64,000 nucleotides of DNA, from NCBI GenBank assembly GCA_016716425.1, contig JADJWJ010000022.1, positions 1 through 64,000 on the forward strand, given 5' to 3'. Positions within the stretch are counted from its first letter, which is position 1; the number at the start of each line of letters is the position of its first letter. The DNA is from Betaproteobacteria bacterium. GTDB taxonomy: Bacteria > Pseudomonadota > Gammaproteobacteria > Burkholderiales > Casimicrobiaceae. The notes under the pieces are model-generated. The model had not been told where the DNA came from and made no database searches. It worked only from the letters and a program-made list of their open reading frames with translations. Positions 1-8,226 of the stretch are shown here, one piece after another. Position numbers and translations under genes: made by a program.

Positions 1-59
1 ACGCCGCTCCCACTGCCAAAAACCTGCAGTGACCCGGGTGAGGGGGACCTGCCCCGCAC

Positions 60-794
60 CTCGATCACCGGCACGCGCACCGAAAGCCGCGCCAGCAGAG
101 TCGGCGGGGCGTGACCCCTGCGGCGCGGCGGCGACCAGGTCGACGTTGGCGCAGCCGGTCAGCCGGAACGGCTGCAGGATCCAGCGACCGATGCCGCGCC
201 CCGCGAGTTCCCGCGCGAGGTCGTCGAGCGCGTCGGGCCCTGTGACGTCCGGGTGGACCGTCGTCTGCGGACCTCGTAGCCCCCGCCCGCAGCAAGCACG
301 AGGTCGAGGGCTCGCCAGCGCGGCCTCGGCCGCTGCCGGGCACGCCGGTGACCGCCGCGTAGTGCGCGCCGGAGCTTGCCTCAGGTCGAGAATAAACCCA
401 GTCGATCTGCAGCAGGAAGCGCCGAGGCGGCGCGGATAAGGAATTCGCCCGTGTGCAGCCCGACCGCGTGGCCAGCGCGCGCACGCTCGCGACCCCACCG
501 ACGACCGCCGCCTGCGCCGTCGGCTCGCCGCCCGAGAACACGACCGCGTCGAGCAGCCCGCAGCATGCCGAGAGCCAGTCGAGGATCGCGCGAAAGTCGT
601 GCTCGTCTCGCCGCGGACCGGCCGCAGGTGCGGAGTTGTGGCAATGCACGCGCACCGCCGCAGGCAGCCCTGGCAGAACACGACGGCGGCCAGCGCGTCC
701 GGAAGGTCGGGTCGTCGTGAACGGCGAAGCCGCCGACGCGCAGCGGCAGCGCGACGTCGGGGTATGCCGCCTGCACGGGGCTCTCCGGTTGCAT
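60..794 (-). pseudogene. nrdG: Anaerobic ribonucleotide reductase activating protein (radical SAM), frameshifted
   Basis: Radical SAM enzyme that would install the glycyl radical on NrdD in anaerobic dNTP synthesis. The protein is readable only by switching frames. The N-terminal part has LPLRVGGFAVHDDPTF. Next come a remnant of the radical-SAM cysteine region ending in VHCHN, the segment LLDAVVFSGGEPT, and a C-terminal stretch ILQPFRLTGCANVD near base 150. The order of these pieces is that of NrdG, and total length (about 240 codons) fits. At least three frameshifts are needed, and the exact 3' end near the window edge is uncertain. It lies just downstream of nrdD and the small glycyl-radical ORF, so an operon is likely. 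Neighbouring genes carry similar indels, so I suspect sequence error rather than a dead gene. Confidence 0.75.
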
Positions 795-875
795 GGTCGG
801 AAGCATGCGCAATAATCGCGCCAAGCCCGGTTACCCTGGGAAACCGCGCCTGGCACGAATTGGTCCGGGTCGGCG

Positions 876-1073
876 TCAGCCCATACCGCCAGGACGCGCG
901 CCTCGCGGAAGAACTGGCGCTCGTCGTGTTCGCCCTGCTTTCCGATGTTGAAGCTGACGCGACGGGGCGGTGGTAGCCACGACACGGGTCAGACTTCGCA
1001 GGGCTAACGCTCGGCGTCGGTGAGTCGCACGTCGGCGGTGGCCAGTGGACGGTGTTCCGGTGATGGTGTTCAT
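876..1073 (-). pseudogene. Small separate glycyl-radical domain of NrdD (frameshifted copy)
   Basis: A short gene of about 60 codons with its own start ATG at 1073 and a strong ribosome site, GGAGGA, seven bases upstream. Allowing a few one-base corrections it reads MNTITGT, then PCEVWTRV-GYHRPV-SFNIGKQGEH-ERQFFREARV. In one-piece class III reductases this cysteine-plus-glycyl stretch (C-E-V-x-x-R-V-x-G-Y-x-R-P-V ... N-x-G-K-Q) is the extreme C-terminus of NrdD and holds the radical glycine. Here the large nrdD ORF stops after its CPKHG/CP-C zinc motif and this segment starts again 79 bases later behind its own ribosome site. As sequenced it contains a stop and frameshifts, like the rest of the operon. 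I infer that it is a stand-alone radical-bearing subunit. Confidence 0.6.
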
Positions 1074-1113
1074 GCGGGTCCTCCGGGGTGGTTGAAACGG
1101 CTTTGCAGCTGCA

Positions 1114-1131
1114 AGCGCTTACGTAAGCGCT
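1114..1131. promoter_or_regulatory. Perfect 18-bp palindrome between nrdD and the small glycyl-radical gene
   Basis: AGCGCTTACGTAAGCGCT is self-complementary over all 18 bases and sits in the 78-base gap between the nrdD stop and the next start. It could form an RNA hairpin that tunes or protects the downstream message, or it could be a protein site. There is no T-run after it, so a strong terminator is unlikely. Confidence 0.4.
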
Positions 1132-1151
1132 AGCCTGCGACGTTTCTCGCC

Positions 1152-3204
1152 TCAGGCAGCCAGGCGTTCGCGCTTGTCCTGCAGGCGTTCTGCGGCGCAC
1201 TGGGACAGAACGGGTGTTCGCCCTCAAGTACCCGTGCTTCGGACAAATAGAAGGTGGGCGTGATGGTGATGTAGGGCGGGCGAAAGCGCGCAAGCGCGCG
1301 GCGCACCAGTGCCTGGCACGCGGCGCCGCTGGAGACGCGCTCGCTCGTAGCCTACAGGTGCAGCACGGTGCCGCCGGCGTACTTGGTTTGCAGTTCCTCC
1401 TGGCGCGCCGGAACTTCAGAGGTCGTCAGTGAAGCCGACGGGCCGTTGCAAGGAGTTGGTGTAGTACGGCTGGTCCTGGCCGTGCCGGCCTGGGGGATGG
1501 CGGGCCAGCGCTTTCGATCCTCTTAGGCAAACCGGTACGTGGTACTTCTGGCAGGCGTGGCCTCCGGGTTGTAGAGGTGGCCCGGTCTTCTCCCTGGAAC
1601 TCGACCATCCGCGTGCGCAGGTGGTCGAGCAGGCCTACAACGAACGGGTGGCCGTACGGCGTGACGATGTCGTCGTGGCCGCGCGTAAGTTGCGGATCAT
1701 CTCGTTGATGCCGTTGACGCCGATCGTCGAGAAGTGGTTGCGCAGCGTGCCCAGGTACCGCTTCGTGCAGGGGAAGGCCCTGGTCGATGAGCCGCTGGAT
1801 GACCTTGCGCTTGACCTCGAGGCTGTCGCGCGCGTAGCCCAGCAGTTCGTCGATGCGCTCGTACAGGCCGATCTCGTCGCCGGCGTACTGGAACCCGAGC
1901 CGCGCGCAGTTGAGCGTCACCACGCCCACCGACCCGGTCTGCTCGGCCGAGCCGAAGAGCCCGTTGCCACGCTTGAGGAGCTCGCGCAGGTCGAGCTGCA
2001 GCCGGCAACATCGACCGGATCATGTTCGGCTTCAGCTCGGAGTTCAGGAAGTTCTGGAAGTACGGCAGCCCGTACTTCGCCGTCATCGCGAACAGCGCCT
2101 CGCAGTTCGGGTGGTCCCAGTCGAAGTCCGGCGTGATGTTGTAGGTCGGGATCGGGAACGTGAACACGCGGCCCTTGGCGTCGCCGGTGGTCATCACCTC
2201 GATGTACGCGCGGTTGATGACGTCCATCTCCGCCTGCAGGTCGCCGTAGGTGAACGGCATCTCCTGCCCGGCGATCACCGGGATCTGGGGGCGCAGGTCC
2301 TCCGGGCAGACCCAGTCGAACGTCAGGTTGGTGAACGGCGTCTGCGTGCCCCAGCGCGACGGCACGTTGAGGTTGTAGATGAATTCCTGGATGCACTGCT
2401 TGACCGCGTCGTGGCTCATGGAGTCGCGGCGGACGAACGGCGCCATGTAGGTGTCGAACGACGAGAACGCCTGCGCGCCCGCCCACTCGTTCTGCAGCGT
2501 GCCCAGGAAATTCACGATCTGGCCGACCGCGCTCGACATGTGCTTCGGCGGCCCGGCCTCGACCTTGCCCGGCACGCCGTTGAGGCCCTCGTGCAAGAGC
2601 TGGCGCAGCGACCAGCCGGCGCAGTAGCCCGCCAGCATGTCGAGGTCGTGGATGTGCACGTCGCCGTCGCGGTGCGCGCGGCCGATCTCCGGCGCGTACG
2701 TGCGACAGCCAGTAGTTGGCGACCACCTTGCCCGACACGTTGAGGATCAACCCGCCCAGCGAGTAGCCCTGGTTCGCGTTGGCGTTGACGCGCCAGTCCT
2801 TCTGCTTTCGAGGTATTCGTCGACGGAGGCGGCGACGTCGACCAGGGTCTTGCTGTCGGCGCGCAGCCGCTCGTGGCGGTCGCGGTAGACGATGTACGCG
2901 CGCGCCGTGTGGAACCAGCCCGCACCCGCCAGCGTGTGCTCGACGCAGTCCTGGATCGTCTCGATGTCCGGCGCGCCGCCGGTGTGCCGGTGCGCGAGCA
3001 CCAGCCGACCGCCGCGGCGAGCGCCTGCGCCGCCTCGGCGTCGAACTCCCCGGTGGCAGCGCCCGCCCGCTCGATCGCCGAGGCGATCTTGGTCAGGTCG
3101 AACGGGACGCGGTGGCCGGCGCGCTTGACGACTTCGGCCGGCAGCGCGGGGATTCGGGGGCGCGCGAACGATTCGGTGACCGGCGCCGTTTCCTGCAGGG
3201 ACAT
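1152..3204 (-). pseudogene. nrdD: Anaerobic (class III) ribonucleoside-triphosphate reductase large subunit, multiply frameshifted
   Basis: Oxygen-sensitive reductase making dNTPs from NTPs. The ATG at 3204 is chosen because GAGGAGGC lies just upstream; it begins MSLQETAPV. An N-terminal ATP-cone (VVKRAGHRVPFDLTKIASAI) is followed in pieces by the catalytic barrel: NANANQGYSLGGLILN, HIHDLDMLAGYCAGWSL, GTQTPFTNLTFDW, FPIPTYNITPDFDW, STIGVNGINEMIRN. The end shows PPYITITPTF and a zinc motif CPKHGYL-GEH-FC. At least seven frame changes are needed (near 3010, 2815, 2703, 2005, 1770, 1690, 1590), so as written no intact protein is made. Corrected length is about 680 residues. The usual glycyl-radical tail is absent and is found in the next small gene. 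Confidence 0.85.
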
Positions 3205-3321
3205 CGAGAAGCCTCCTCTGACGATCCGGCCCGGCTTTGTGGCCGGGCCGGACACAACATCTTGTGGTCTGATCGGAGGCTAATCCCAGGTCTGGCGTCC
3301 GGCAACCGCACCGGGATTTTC

Positions 3322-3335
3322 TTGACATTTGTCAA
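3322..3335. promoter_or_regulatory. FNR/DNR-type binding site upstream of nrdD
   Basis: TTGACATTTGTCAA is a perfect inverted repeat (TTGAC-N4-GTCAA). It differs by one base per half from the FNR consensus TTGAT-N4-ATCAA and matches the relaxed half-sites of DNR/FixK-type regulators. It lies 118 bases before the nrdD start, a suitable place for oxygen-responsive activation of an anaerobic operon. Binding is inferred, not shown. Confidence 0.6.
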
Positions 3336-3401
3336 AACTTTCGCCGCGGCGCCATCGGCGAATCGATGCCGATTCTGCAACACAGGACGCAAACTCGTGT
3401 A

Positions 3402-4101
3402 CTACAGCAGGAGTCGCGCCAGGGTCGCGACCGCGCGCGGCCCGTCCGGCCGCGACGATCGGCCGCGGGGGCGGCGTGCCGGCGGCCCGGCGGGAACCCG
3501 ATGCCGGGTCAGGGCGCCTTCGGCGTCCTCGCCGGGCCCCTCGCCGAAGCGCTTCGCCAGCTGCTGCAGCGACCACGCATTGCCGCGCGCGAAGTGCGCG
3601 TACACGCCGTCGTACTTCTCGCCTGTGCCATAGCCCGGCTGCACAATACGTCACCCGGGTGGCGTTCGCGCCGGCGGGGTCGAGGAGGATCACCGTGTGC
3701 AGCGTCTGGAAGGTCGGCGCGTCGAACGCCGTGACCGGCGGCGTCTGCGTGTTGCGGATCGCGAGCAACTTCTCCGGCACGAACGCGACGATTTCGTTGC
3801 GGATGTTGCCTGGAGTGCCGATCTTCCCCAGCGGATCGTACGTGGTCTCGATGTGGCCGCCCAGCCGAAAGTCCACGAACGCGACCGGTGCCGCCCACGC
3901 CGCGAAGCCCTCGCTTGTCGTGAACGCCTTCCACACGTCAGCGGCGCCCGCGGGCACGACGATGCTCTGCTGCAGCACGCGCGTGCCGTCGGCGGCGACA
4001 TACGACTGGTCGGCGACCGGCGAGGCCGGCGGCGAGGCTTGCGCAGCGGCGAGGCTCAGCGCGCCGGCGGCGGCGAAGGCAGCGAGCATGGGTGCGCGCA
4101 T
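3402..4101 (-). pseudogene. Exported SRPBCC (START/Bet v1-like) protein, one frameshift
   Basis: Starts MRAPMLAAFAAAGALSLAAA, a clear signal peptide. It continues with a hydrophobic-ligand-binding SRPBCC/AHSA1-like fold: VPAGAADVWKAFTTSEGFAAW, FRLGGHIETTYDPLGKIG, LLAIRNTQTPP. Near 3635 the frame changes; the new frame gives GYGTGEKYDGVYAHFARGNAW, the expected C-terminal helix, ending at 3402 after a low-complexity Arg/Pro tail. One base must be added or removed. Downstream of coaX on the same strand with a short gap, so probably co-transcribed. The ligand is unknown. The frameshift may be a sequencing error, as in the neighbours. Confidence 0.65.
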
Positions 4102-4115
4102 TCTGGCGCTCCCGA

Positions 4116-4887
4116 TCACAGCGACTGGCCGATCCGGTAAAGCCCTTCGAGCACGAGGTTGTCCTGCAGCTGGAAGGGGATGGCGAGGCGCGGTGCGAGC
4201 GCGCCGGCGGCGCCGCCGGACAGCAGGCACACGACCTCGGGCGTGTGCTTCGACTCCATCGCGTACAGGCGCTCGATGGCGCCGGCCTGCGCGTGCTGGC
4301 AGCCGCTGGCGATGGCGTCGACGGTCTGCGTCGGGTACGCGAAGAACTCGCCGCCCTGGTCGGGCAGCGCCGCGGTGCCTTCGTGCAGCGAGCGCAGCGA
4401 TCAGGCCCACGCCGGGCATGATCATGCCGCCCTTGAACACGCCGTCGGCGGTCAGGAAGTCGATCGTCGTCGCGGTGCCGCAGACGACGACCATCGCGTG
4501 CTGCCGGCCGAGGAGGTGATGCGCGCCGATCAAGGCAGCCCAGCGGTCGCTGCCGAGTTGCGCGGGGTTGCGGTAGCAGTTGGTCACGCCGCACTGGCGG
4601 TCCTGCGGCACCAGCCAGTACGGCGGCGGCGCGTCCGGCCACACCTCGAGCATGCGGATTGTCGTCGCGCGCACGCGGGTGCCGGCGACGTTGGAGATGA
4701 CGATGCGCGCGGGCGTGGGCAGCCGGGCGAACTGCGCAGGCAGCGCGGTGATCTCCTCGAGCAGCGCGTGTCCGGACTCGACGCGGTTGTCCTGTGCCCG
4801 GCCGGCGCCGGCCGGCGCGAACAGCCCCCACTTGAGGAACGTGTTGCCGATGTCGATCAGCAGGGTGTAGGCATGCTGCGCGGTCAT
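4116..4887 (-). pseudogene. coaX: Type III pantothenate kinase, one frameshift
   Basis: First step of coenzyme A synthesis (pantothenate to 4'-phosphopantothenate). Starts MTAQHAYTLLIDIGNT; the D-I-G-N-T phosphate motif at residues 12-16 is diagnostic of type III PanK. Other family marks are GSDRWAALIGA, VVVCGTATTIDFLTADG and GGMIMPGVGLI. Near base 4398 the frame shifts; the other frame continues RSLHEGTAALPDQGGEF and DAIASGCQHAQAGAIERL, ending LEGLYRIGQSL at 4116. The sum is about 257 codons, the normal size. The gene is essential in organisms lacking CoaA/CoaW, so a real lesion would matter; a sequencing error is more likely. Confidence 0.8.
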
Positions 4888-4918
4888 GGCGGGGTTCCCG
4901 GGGCGAAACGGGCGAAGC

Positions 4919-6418
4919 TTACATCGGATCGAGCGGGAAGATCGGGCGCGGAAGCTTCCGGTACGGATACACGGACAGATCCGCGTTGGTGACGCCCGCG
5001 CCCGCGCACTCGACGATGTGCGACGCGATCGGCCCGAAGCCGGCACGGTAGTGGATGCGCGACTTCAGCATCACGTAGCGCTTCGTGCGCGGGTCGATCC
5101 CCGCGTGCGTGAACACGCCGAGGTCGAACGGCTCGTGCGGACGCTCGGTGACGACGATCTCAACGCGGCCGGTGTCGAGCACGGCCGTGCGCCCGAGATG
5201 GGTGCGGATGCCCGTGTACATCGGACCCTCGATCGTGAACGTGCCGTCGGTGATCGCCTGCACGCGGCCCTCGACTTCGAGCGGCGTGCCCTTCAATCCG
5301 ATCGCCGGCATGTCGGTGCGCCCGCCGAGTGAGAGCCGCACGTGCTGGCCCACACCGGCGCCGACCATCACGGCGACCGCCTGCGGGTCGCGGATCGGCG
5401 CGATCGCGACGTCGTCCAATTGCTGCCGCAGGATCTCCGCGACCACCGCCATCACGTCCTGCGCGCCGCCGGAGCCGCAGTTGTCGCAGTGGTCGATCAG
5501 CAGCACCGGCGCGCCGGGACTGGCGAGCCCGAGTGCCTTCGCGCGCGCGACCGAGGCGGCGAGCGGCGGCGCGCGGAACACGTACTCGGCGCGCCGCTCC
5601 CACGCCACGTCCAGCATGTGCGCGCACACGGCGTGCGCGTCCTCGCGGCCGCCGCGCCGCGCGTCGGCAACGACGATCGCGGACACGCCGGTGTGCGGCG
5701 TGTCGGCGTGCGGAAACGACGGCAGCAGTGTGGCCGCGAGTACCGTGCCGTCGGCCTCCATCCGCCGCGCGAAGGCAAGGATGTCGCCGGATGGCCCGTC
5801 TTCGGGCGCGTGGCGCATCACGGACGCGATGAGCGGCCTCCATCCCCACGCCATCACCGGCAGGACGGTGCCGTCGAGCGCGCCGGCGAGGATCCGACCC
5901 GTGCGCATGCCGGCCTCGTACATGTCGACGTGCGGGTAGGTGCGGTAACCGGTGATGACGGTCGCGTGGTCGACGAGCGTGCCCGACAGGTTCGTGTGGT
6001 AGTCGAGCGTGACGGCGATCGGCAGGTCCGGCGCGATCCGGCGCAGTCGCTGCACGATCTCGCCTTCCGCGTCGTCGCAGTCCTCGATCACCATCGCGCC
6101 GTGCAGGTCGAGCAGCACCGCGTCGCAGCCGGCGCGCACGGCGTCCTCCAGCGGCCGCACCAGCGCCTCGAACGTCGCGCGCGACGCCTTGTTCGACGGC
6201 CACGACTCGGCCGCGACCGGCGTGACGACCTCGGCGTTCTGCGCGCGAGCGAGGTCGAGGTACGCGGCCATCGGCGTGGCGGTCCCCTCGAACGCCGCGC
6301 GCGCTGCGTCGCCGAACGCCGGGCCTTCGCCGTGGCCGAACGACGCCAGCGGCGTGGCGATCGGCGAGAACGTGTTCGTCTCGTGCTTGATCAGCGCTAC
6401 GACGTAGCGGCGGCGCAT
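4919..6418 (-). CDS. MlrC (microcystinase C)/M81-family metallopeptidase, copy 1
   Basis: 499-residue zinc-dependent hydrolase-like protein of the MlrC family. Visible motifs are KHETNTFSP (residues 11-19), DLHGAM (104-109), DYHTN (139-143), YRTYPHVDMYEAG (158-170) and, further on, DHCDNCGSGGAQD; the His/Asp/Glu residues in the first group are those proposed to bind metal. MlrC cleaves linearised microcystin fragments in Sphingomonas, but most family members are of unknown substrate and sit in amidohydrolase or amino-acid catabolism clusters. No signal peptide, so cytoplasmic. A second family member of exactly the same length follows upstream on the same strand, separated by an inverted repeat at 6442-6555. 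Confidence 0.85.
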   Translation of the reverse strand: MRRRYVVALIKHETNTFSPIATPLASFGHGEGPAFGDAARAAFEGTATPMAAYLDLARAQNAEVVTPVAAESWPSNKASRATFEALVRPLEDAVRAGCDAVLLDLHGAMVIEDCDDAEGEIVQRLRRIAPDLPIAVTLDYHTNLSGTLVDHATVITGYRTYPHVDMYEAGMRTGRILAGALDGTVLPVMAWGWRPLIASVMRHAPEDGPSGDILAFARRMEADGTVLAATLLPSFPHADTPHTGVSAIVVADARRGGREDAHAVCAHMLDVAWERRAEYVFRAPPLAASVARAKALGLASPGAPVLLIDHCDNCGSGGAQDVMAVVAEILRQQLDDVAIAPIRDPQAVAVMVGAGVGQHVRLSLGGRTDMPAIGLKGTPLEVEGRVQAITDGTFTIEGPMYTGIRTHLGRTAVLDTGRVEIVVTERPHEPFDLGVFTHAGIDPRTKRYVMLKSRIHYRAGFGPIASHIVECAGAGVTNADLSVYPYRKLPRPIFPLDPM

Positions 6419-6441
6419 GCGGTCACTTCAGCGGATGGACG

Positions 6442-6555
6442 CGCCCCTCACCCCGACCCTCTCCCCGCAAGCGGGTAGAGGGAGGGAGTCGCGGCCGGTT
6501 CGCCGATGACGCTCCCTCGCCCCGCGGAGCGGGGAGAGGGCTGGGGTGAGGGGCG
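6442..6555. repeat. Dispersed palindrome family A, copy 1
   Basis: Inverted repeat whose outer arms read CGCCCCTCACCCC and GGGGTGAGGGGCG, with inner CTCTCCCCGC / GCGGGGAGAG hairpin arms. It fills the gap between the two MlrC genes. Related copies are at 26289-26416, 36740-36842 and, degenerate, near 53178-53335. Confidence 0.8.
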
Positions 6556-6569
6556 GTGACCGCATGTGA

Positions 6570-8069
6570 TCAGGAAGGCCGGAACGCGGGCCCGCCAGGC
6601 TTGAGCCGCAACCCCGGCCGCAGCCGCTTCCACTGGAACATCGACGGATCCGCCTTTGCCGGGCCCGGCGCGACGACGACCAGCACCTCCTTCGCGATCG
6701 GCTGGAAGTCGGCGCGGAAGTGCACGGAACTCTTGAGCGCGAGGATGCGCTGCTGCACGGGCTCGATGCCGACGTGCCGGAACATTTCCTGGTCGGCCGC
6801 CTGCACCTTCTTCGCGGCGAGCACGACGCGCACGTTGCCGCGCTGCAGGACCGCCATCGGCCCCAGCTGCATGCGGAACCCCTTGAACATCGGCCCGGTG
6901 CAGGTGAACCTGCCGTCGTTCAGCGCGGTGACGGTGAACTCCGCCGCGAGCGGCACGTGTCCGGGCACGCCGGAGGTCTCGCCCAGCCGGAAGTGCGCGG
7001 TGCGCCCGAGCCCGACCTCGTGCGCCTGCTGCGCCGAAGCGCGATCGACGAGAAGCCCCAGCACCGCGTCGCGCGGGTCGCGGGCGAGCAGCGCGGCGAG
7101 CAGCCCCGTCGTGTCGCCGTTGCCACCGGCGCCGGGGTTGTCCTGCGTGTCCGCGAGCACGACCGGCGCGCCGGGCTCGCCGCCCTGCGCCGCACGCGCG
7201 ACCGCGGTCGCCGGATCGAAGAGGTCGAGCGCGAACTCCGGCTCTGCGTCGTGCACCGCTTGCGCGAGCGCGGCCACGGCACGCCGCACGCGCGCCGCGT
7301 CGGGGCCGTAGCCGAACACCGCCATCTGGCACTCGGGGAAGTCGGCCATCGGAAAGCCCGGGGTGAATGACAGCGTTGCGTCGTGCTCGCGCTCGAGGCG
7401 CTCGAGCGTCTCGTACAGCCGCCGGCCGGGCTCGATGAACGTCGACTGCGACGAGAGGCCCGTGAGGAAGTCGAGCGGCTGCATCGCCTTCGCGGGCGCC
7501 CGCCCGGCGGCGAGCGTGCGCAGCAGCAGCTGCGCGGCGCGCGCGCCGGCGGCGGCCATGTCGACGTGCGGGTACGTGCGGTACGCGACCATCCCGTCCG
7601 CGTGCTCGATCATCGCGCGCGTGACGTTGGCGTGCAGGTCGAGGCTCGCGACGACCGGCACGTGCGGCCCGACGATCCGGCGCACGCGCGCGAGGATCTC
7701 GCCCTCGCCGTCGTCCAGGTGCTCCGTCACCATTGCGCCGTGCAGGTCGAGGCAGACGCCGTCGACGGGGAGGGACGCCGCGAGGCGCGTGGTCAGCTCG
7801 CCGACGATGCGCTCGAACGCATCGCGCGTGACGTGCGCCGACGGCGAGGCTGCGCCCCACGCGAGGCCCGGCGTGCGGTGGCCCGCCGCGTGCAGCGTGT
7901 CGAACGCGCCCGTCGCCGGAATGTTCGCGCCGGCAAGGCGCGGCGCGATCGCGTCGCCGAACGTCAGCGGCGGCCAGCCGCCGCCCTGCTCGAACGCACG
8001 AAAGTCGGCCTTCGACGGCGCGAACGTGTTGGTCTCGTGCTGGAAACCGCCTACCGCGATCACTGCCAT
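6570..8069 (-). CDS. MlrC (microcystinase C)/M81-family metallopeptidase, copy 2
   Basis: 499 residues from ATG 8069, chosen because family homology begins at once (MAVIAVGGFQHETNTF); the frame is open much further upstream but without family features. Motifs: QHETNTFAP (10-18), DLHGAM (108-113), DLHANVT (144-150), YRTYPHVDM (163-171), and DTQDNPGAGGNGDT in the C-terminal domain where copy 1 has DHCDNCGSGG. So the two paralogues keep the predicted metal residues but differ in the second domain and probably in substrate. Cytoplasmic, hydrolytic activity inferred from family only. It is probably expressed before copy 1 in one minus-strand unit. Confidence 0.85.
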   Translation of the reverse strand: MAVIAVGGFQHETNTFAPSKADFRAFEQGGGWPPLTFGDAIAPRLAGANIPATGAFDTLHAAGHRTPGLAWGAASPSAHVTRDAFERIVGELTTRLAASLPVDGVCLDLHGAMVTEHLDDGEGEILARVRRIVGPHVPVVASLDLHANVTRAMIEHADGMVAYRTYPHVDMAAAGARAAQLLLRTLAAGRAPAKAMQPLDFLTGLSSQSTFIEPGRRLYETLERLEREHDATLSFTPGFPMADFPECQMAVFGYGPDAARVRRAVAALAQAVHDAEPEFALDLFDPATAVARAAQGGEPGAPVVLADTQDNPGAGGNGDTTGLLAALLARDPRDAVLGLLVDRASAQQAHEVGLGRTAHFRLGETSGVPGHVPLAAEFTVTALNDGRFTCTGPMFKGFRMQLGPMAVLQRGNVRVVLAAKKVQAADQEMFRHVGIEPVQQRILALKSSVHFRADFQPIAKEVLVVVAPGPAKADPSMFQWKRLRPGLRLKPGGPAFRPS

Positions 8070-8184
8070 GGCACCGCCTCGCCGCGCCGCTTCGTCCGCG
8101 CCCAAGTTAGCACACACCGGTGCGCGTCGCCGTCGGTGGCCGGCGCGCGCCGGCATGCCCTCCGGGCGCGCGGCGCGCATTTGC

Positions 8185-8190
8185 GATAAT
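8185..8190 (+). promoter_or_regulatory. Probable -10 box (TGC-GATAAT-CGCG)
   Basis: GATAAT preceded by TGC, giving an extended -10 shape, 36 bases before the start at 8227. The following CGCG is shared with the boxes at 23086 and 41869, and no clear -35 is visible. Confidence 0.4.
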
Positions 8191-8226
8191 CGCGCTCCTG
8201 CCGCCCATTGCCGGAGCCGATACCCC

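Noticed and set aside
3280..5046. One long protein joining pantothenate kinase and the SRPBCC protein
   Set aside because: The joint is a frameshifted kinase tail of Arg-rich nonsense; the correct kinase C-terminus lies in another frame and ends at 4116.
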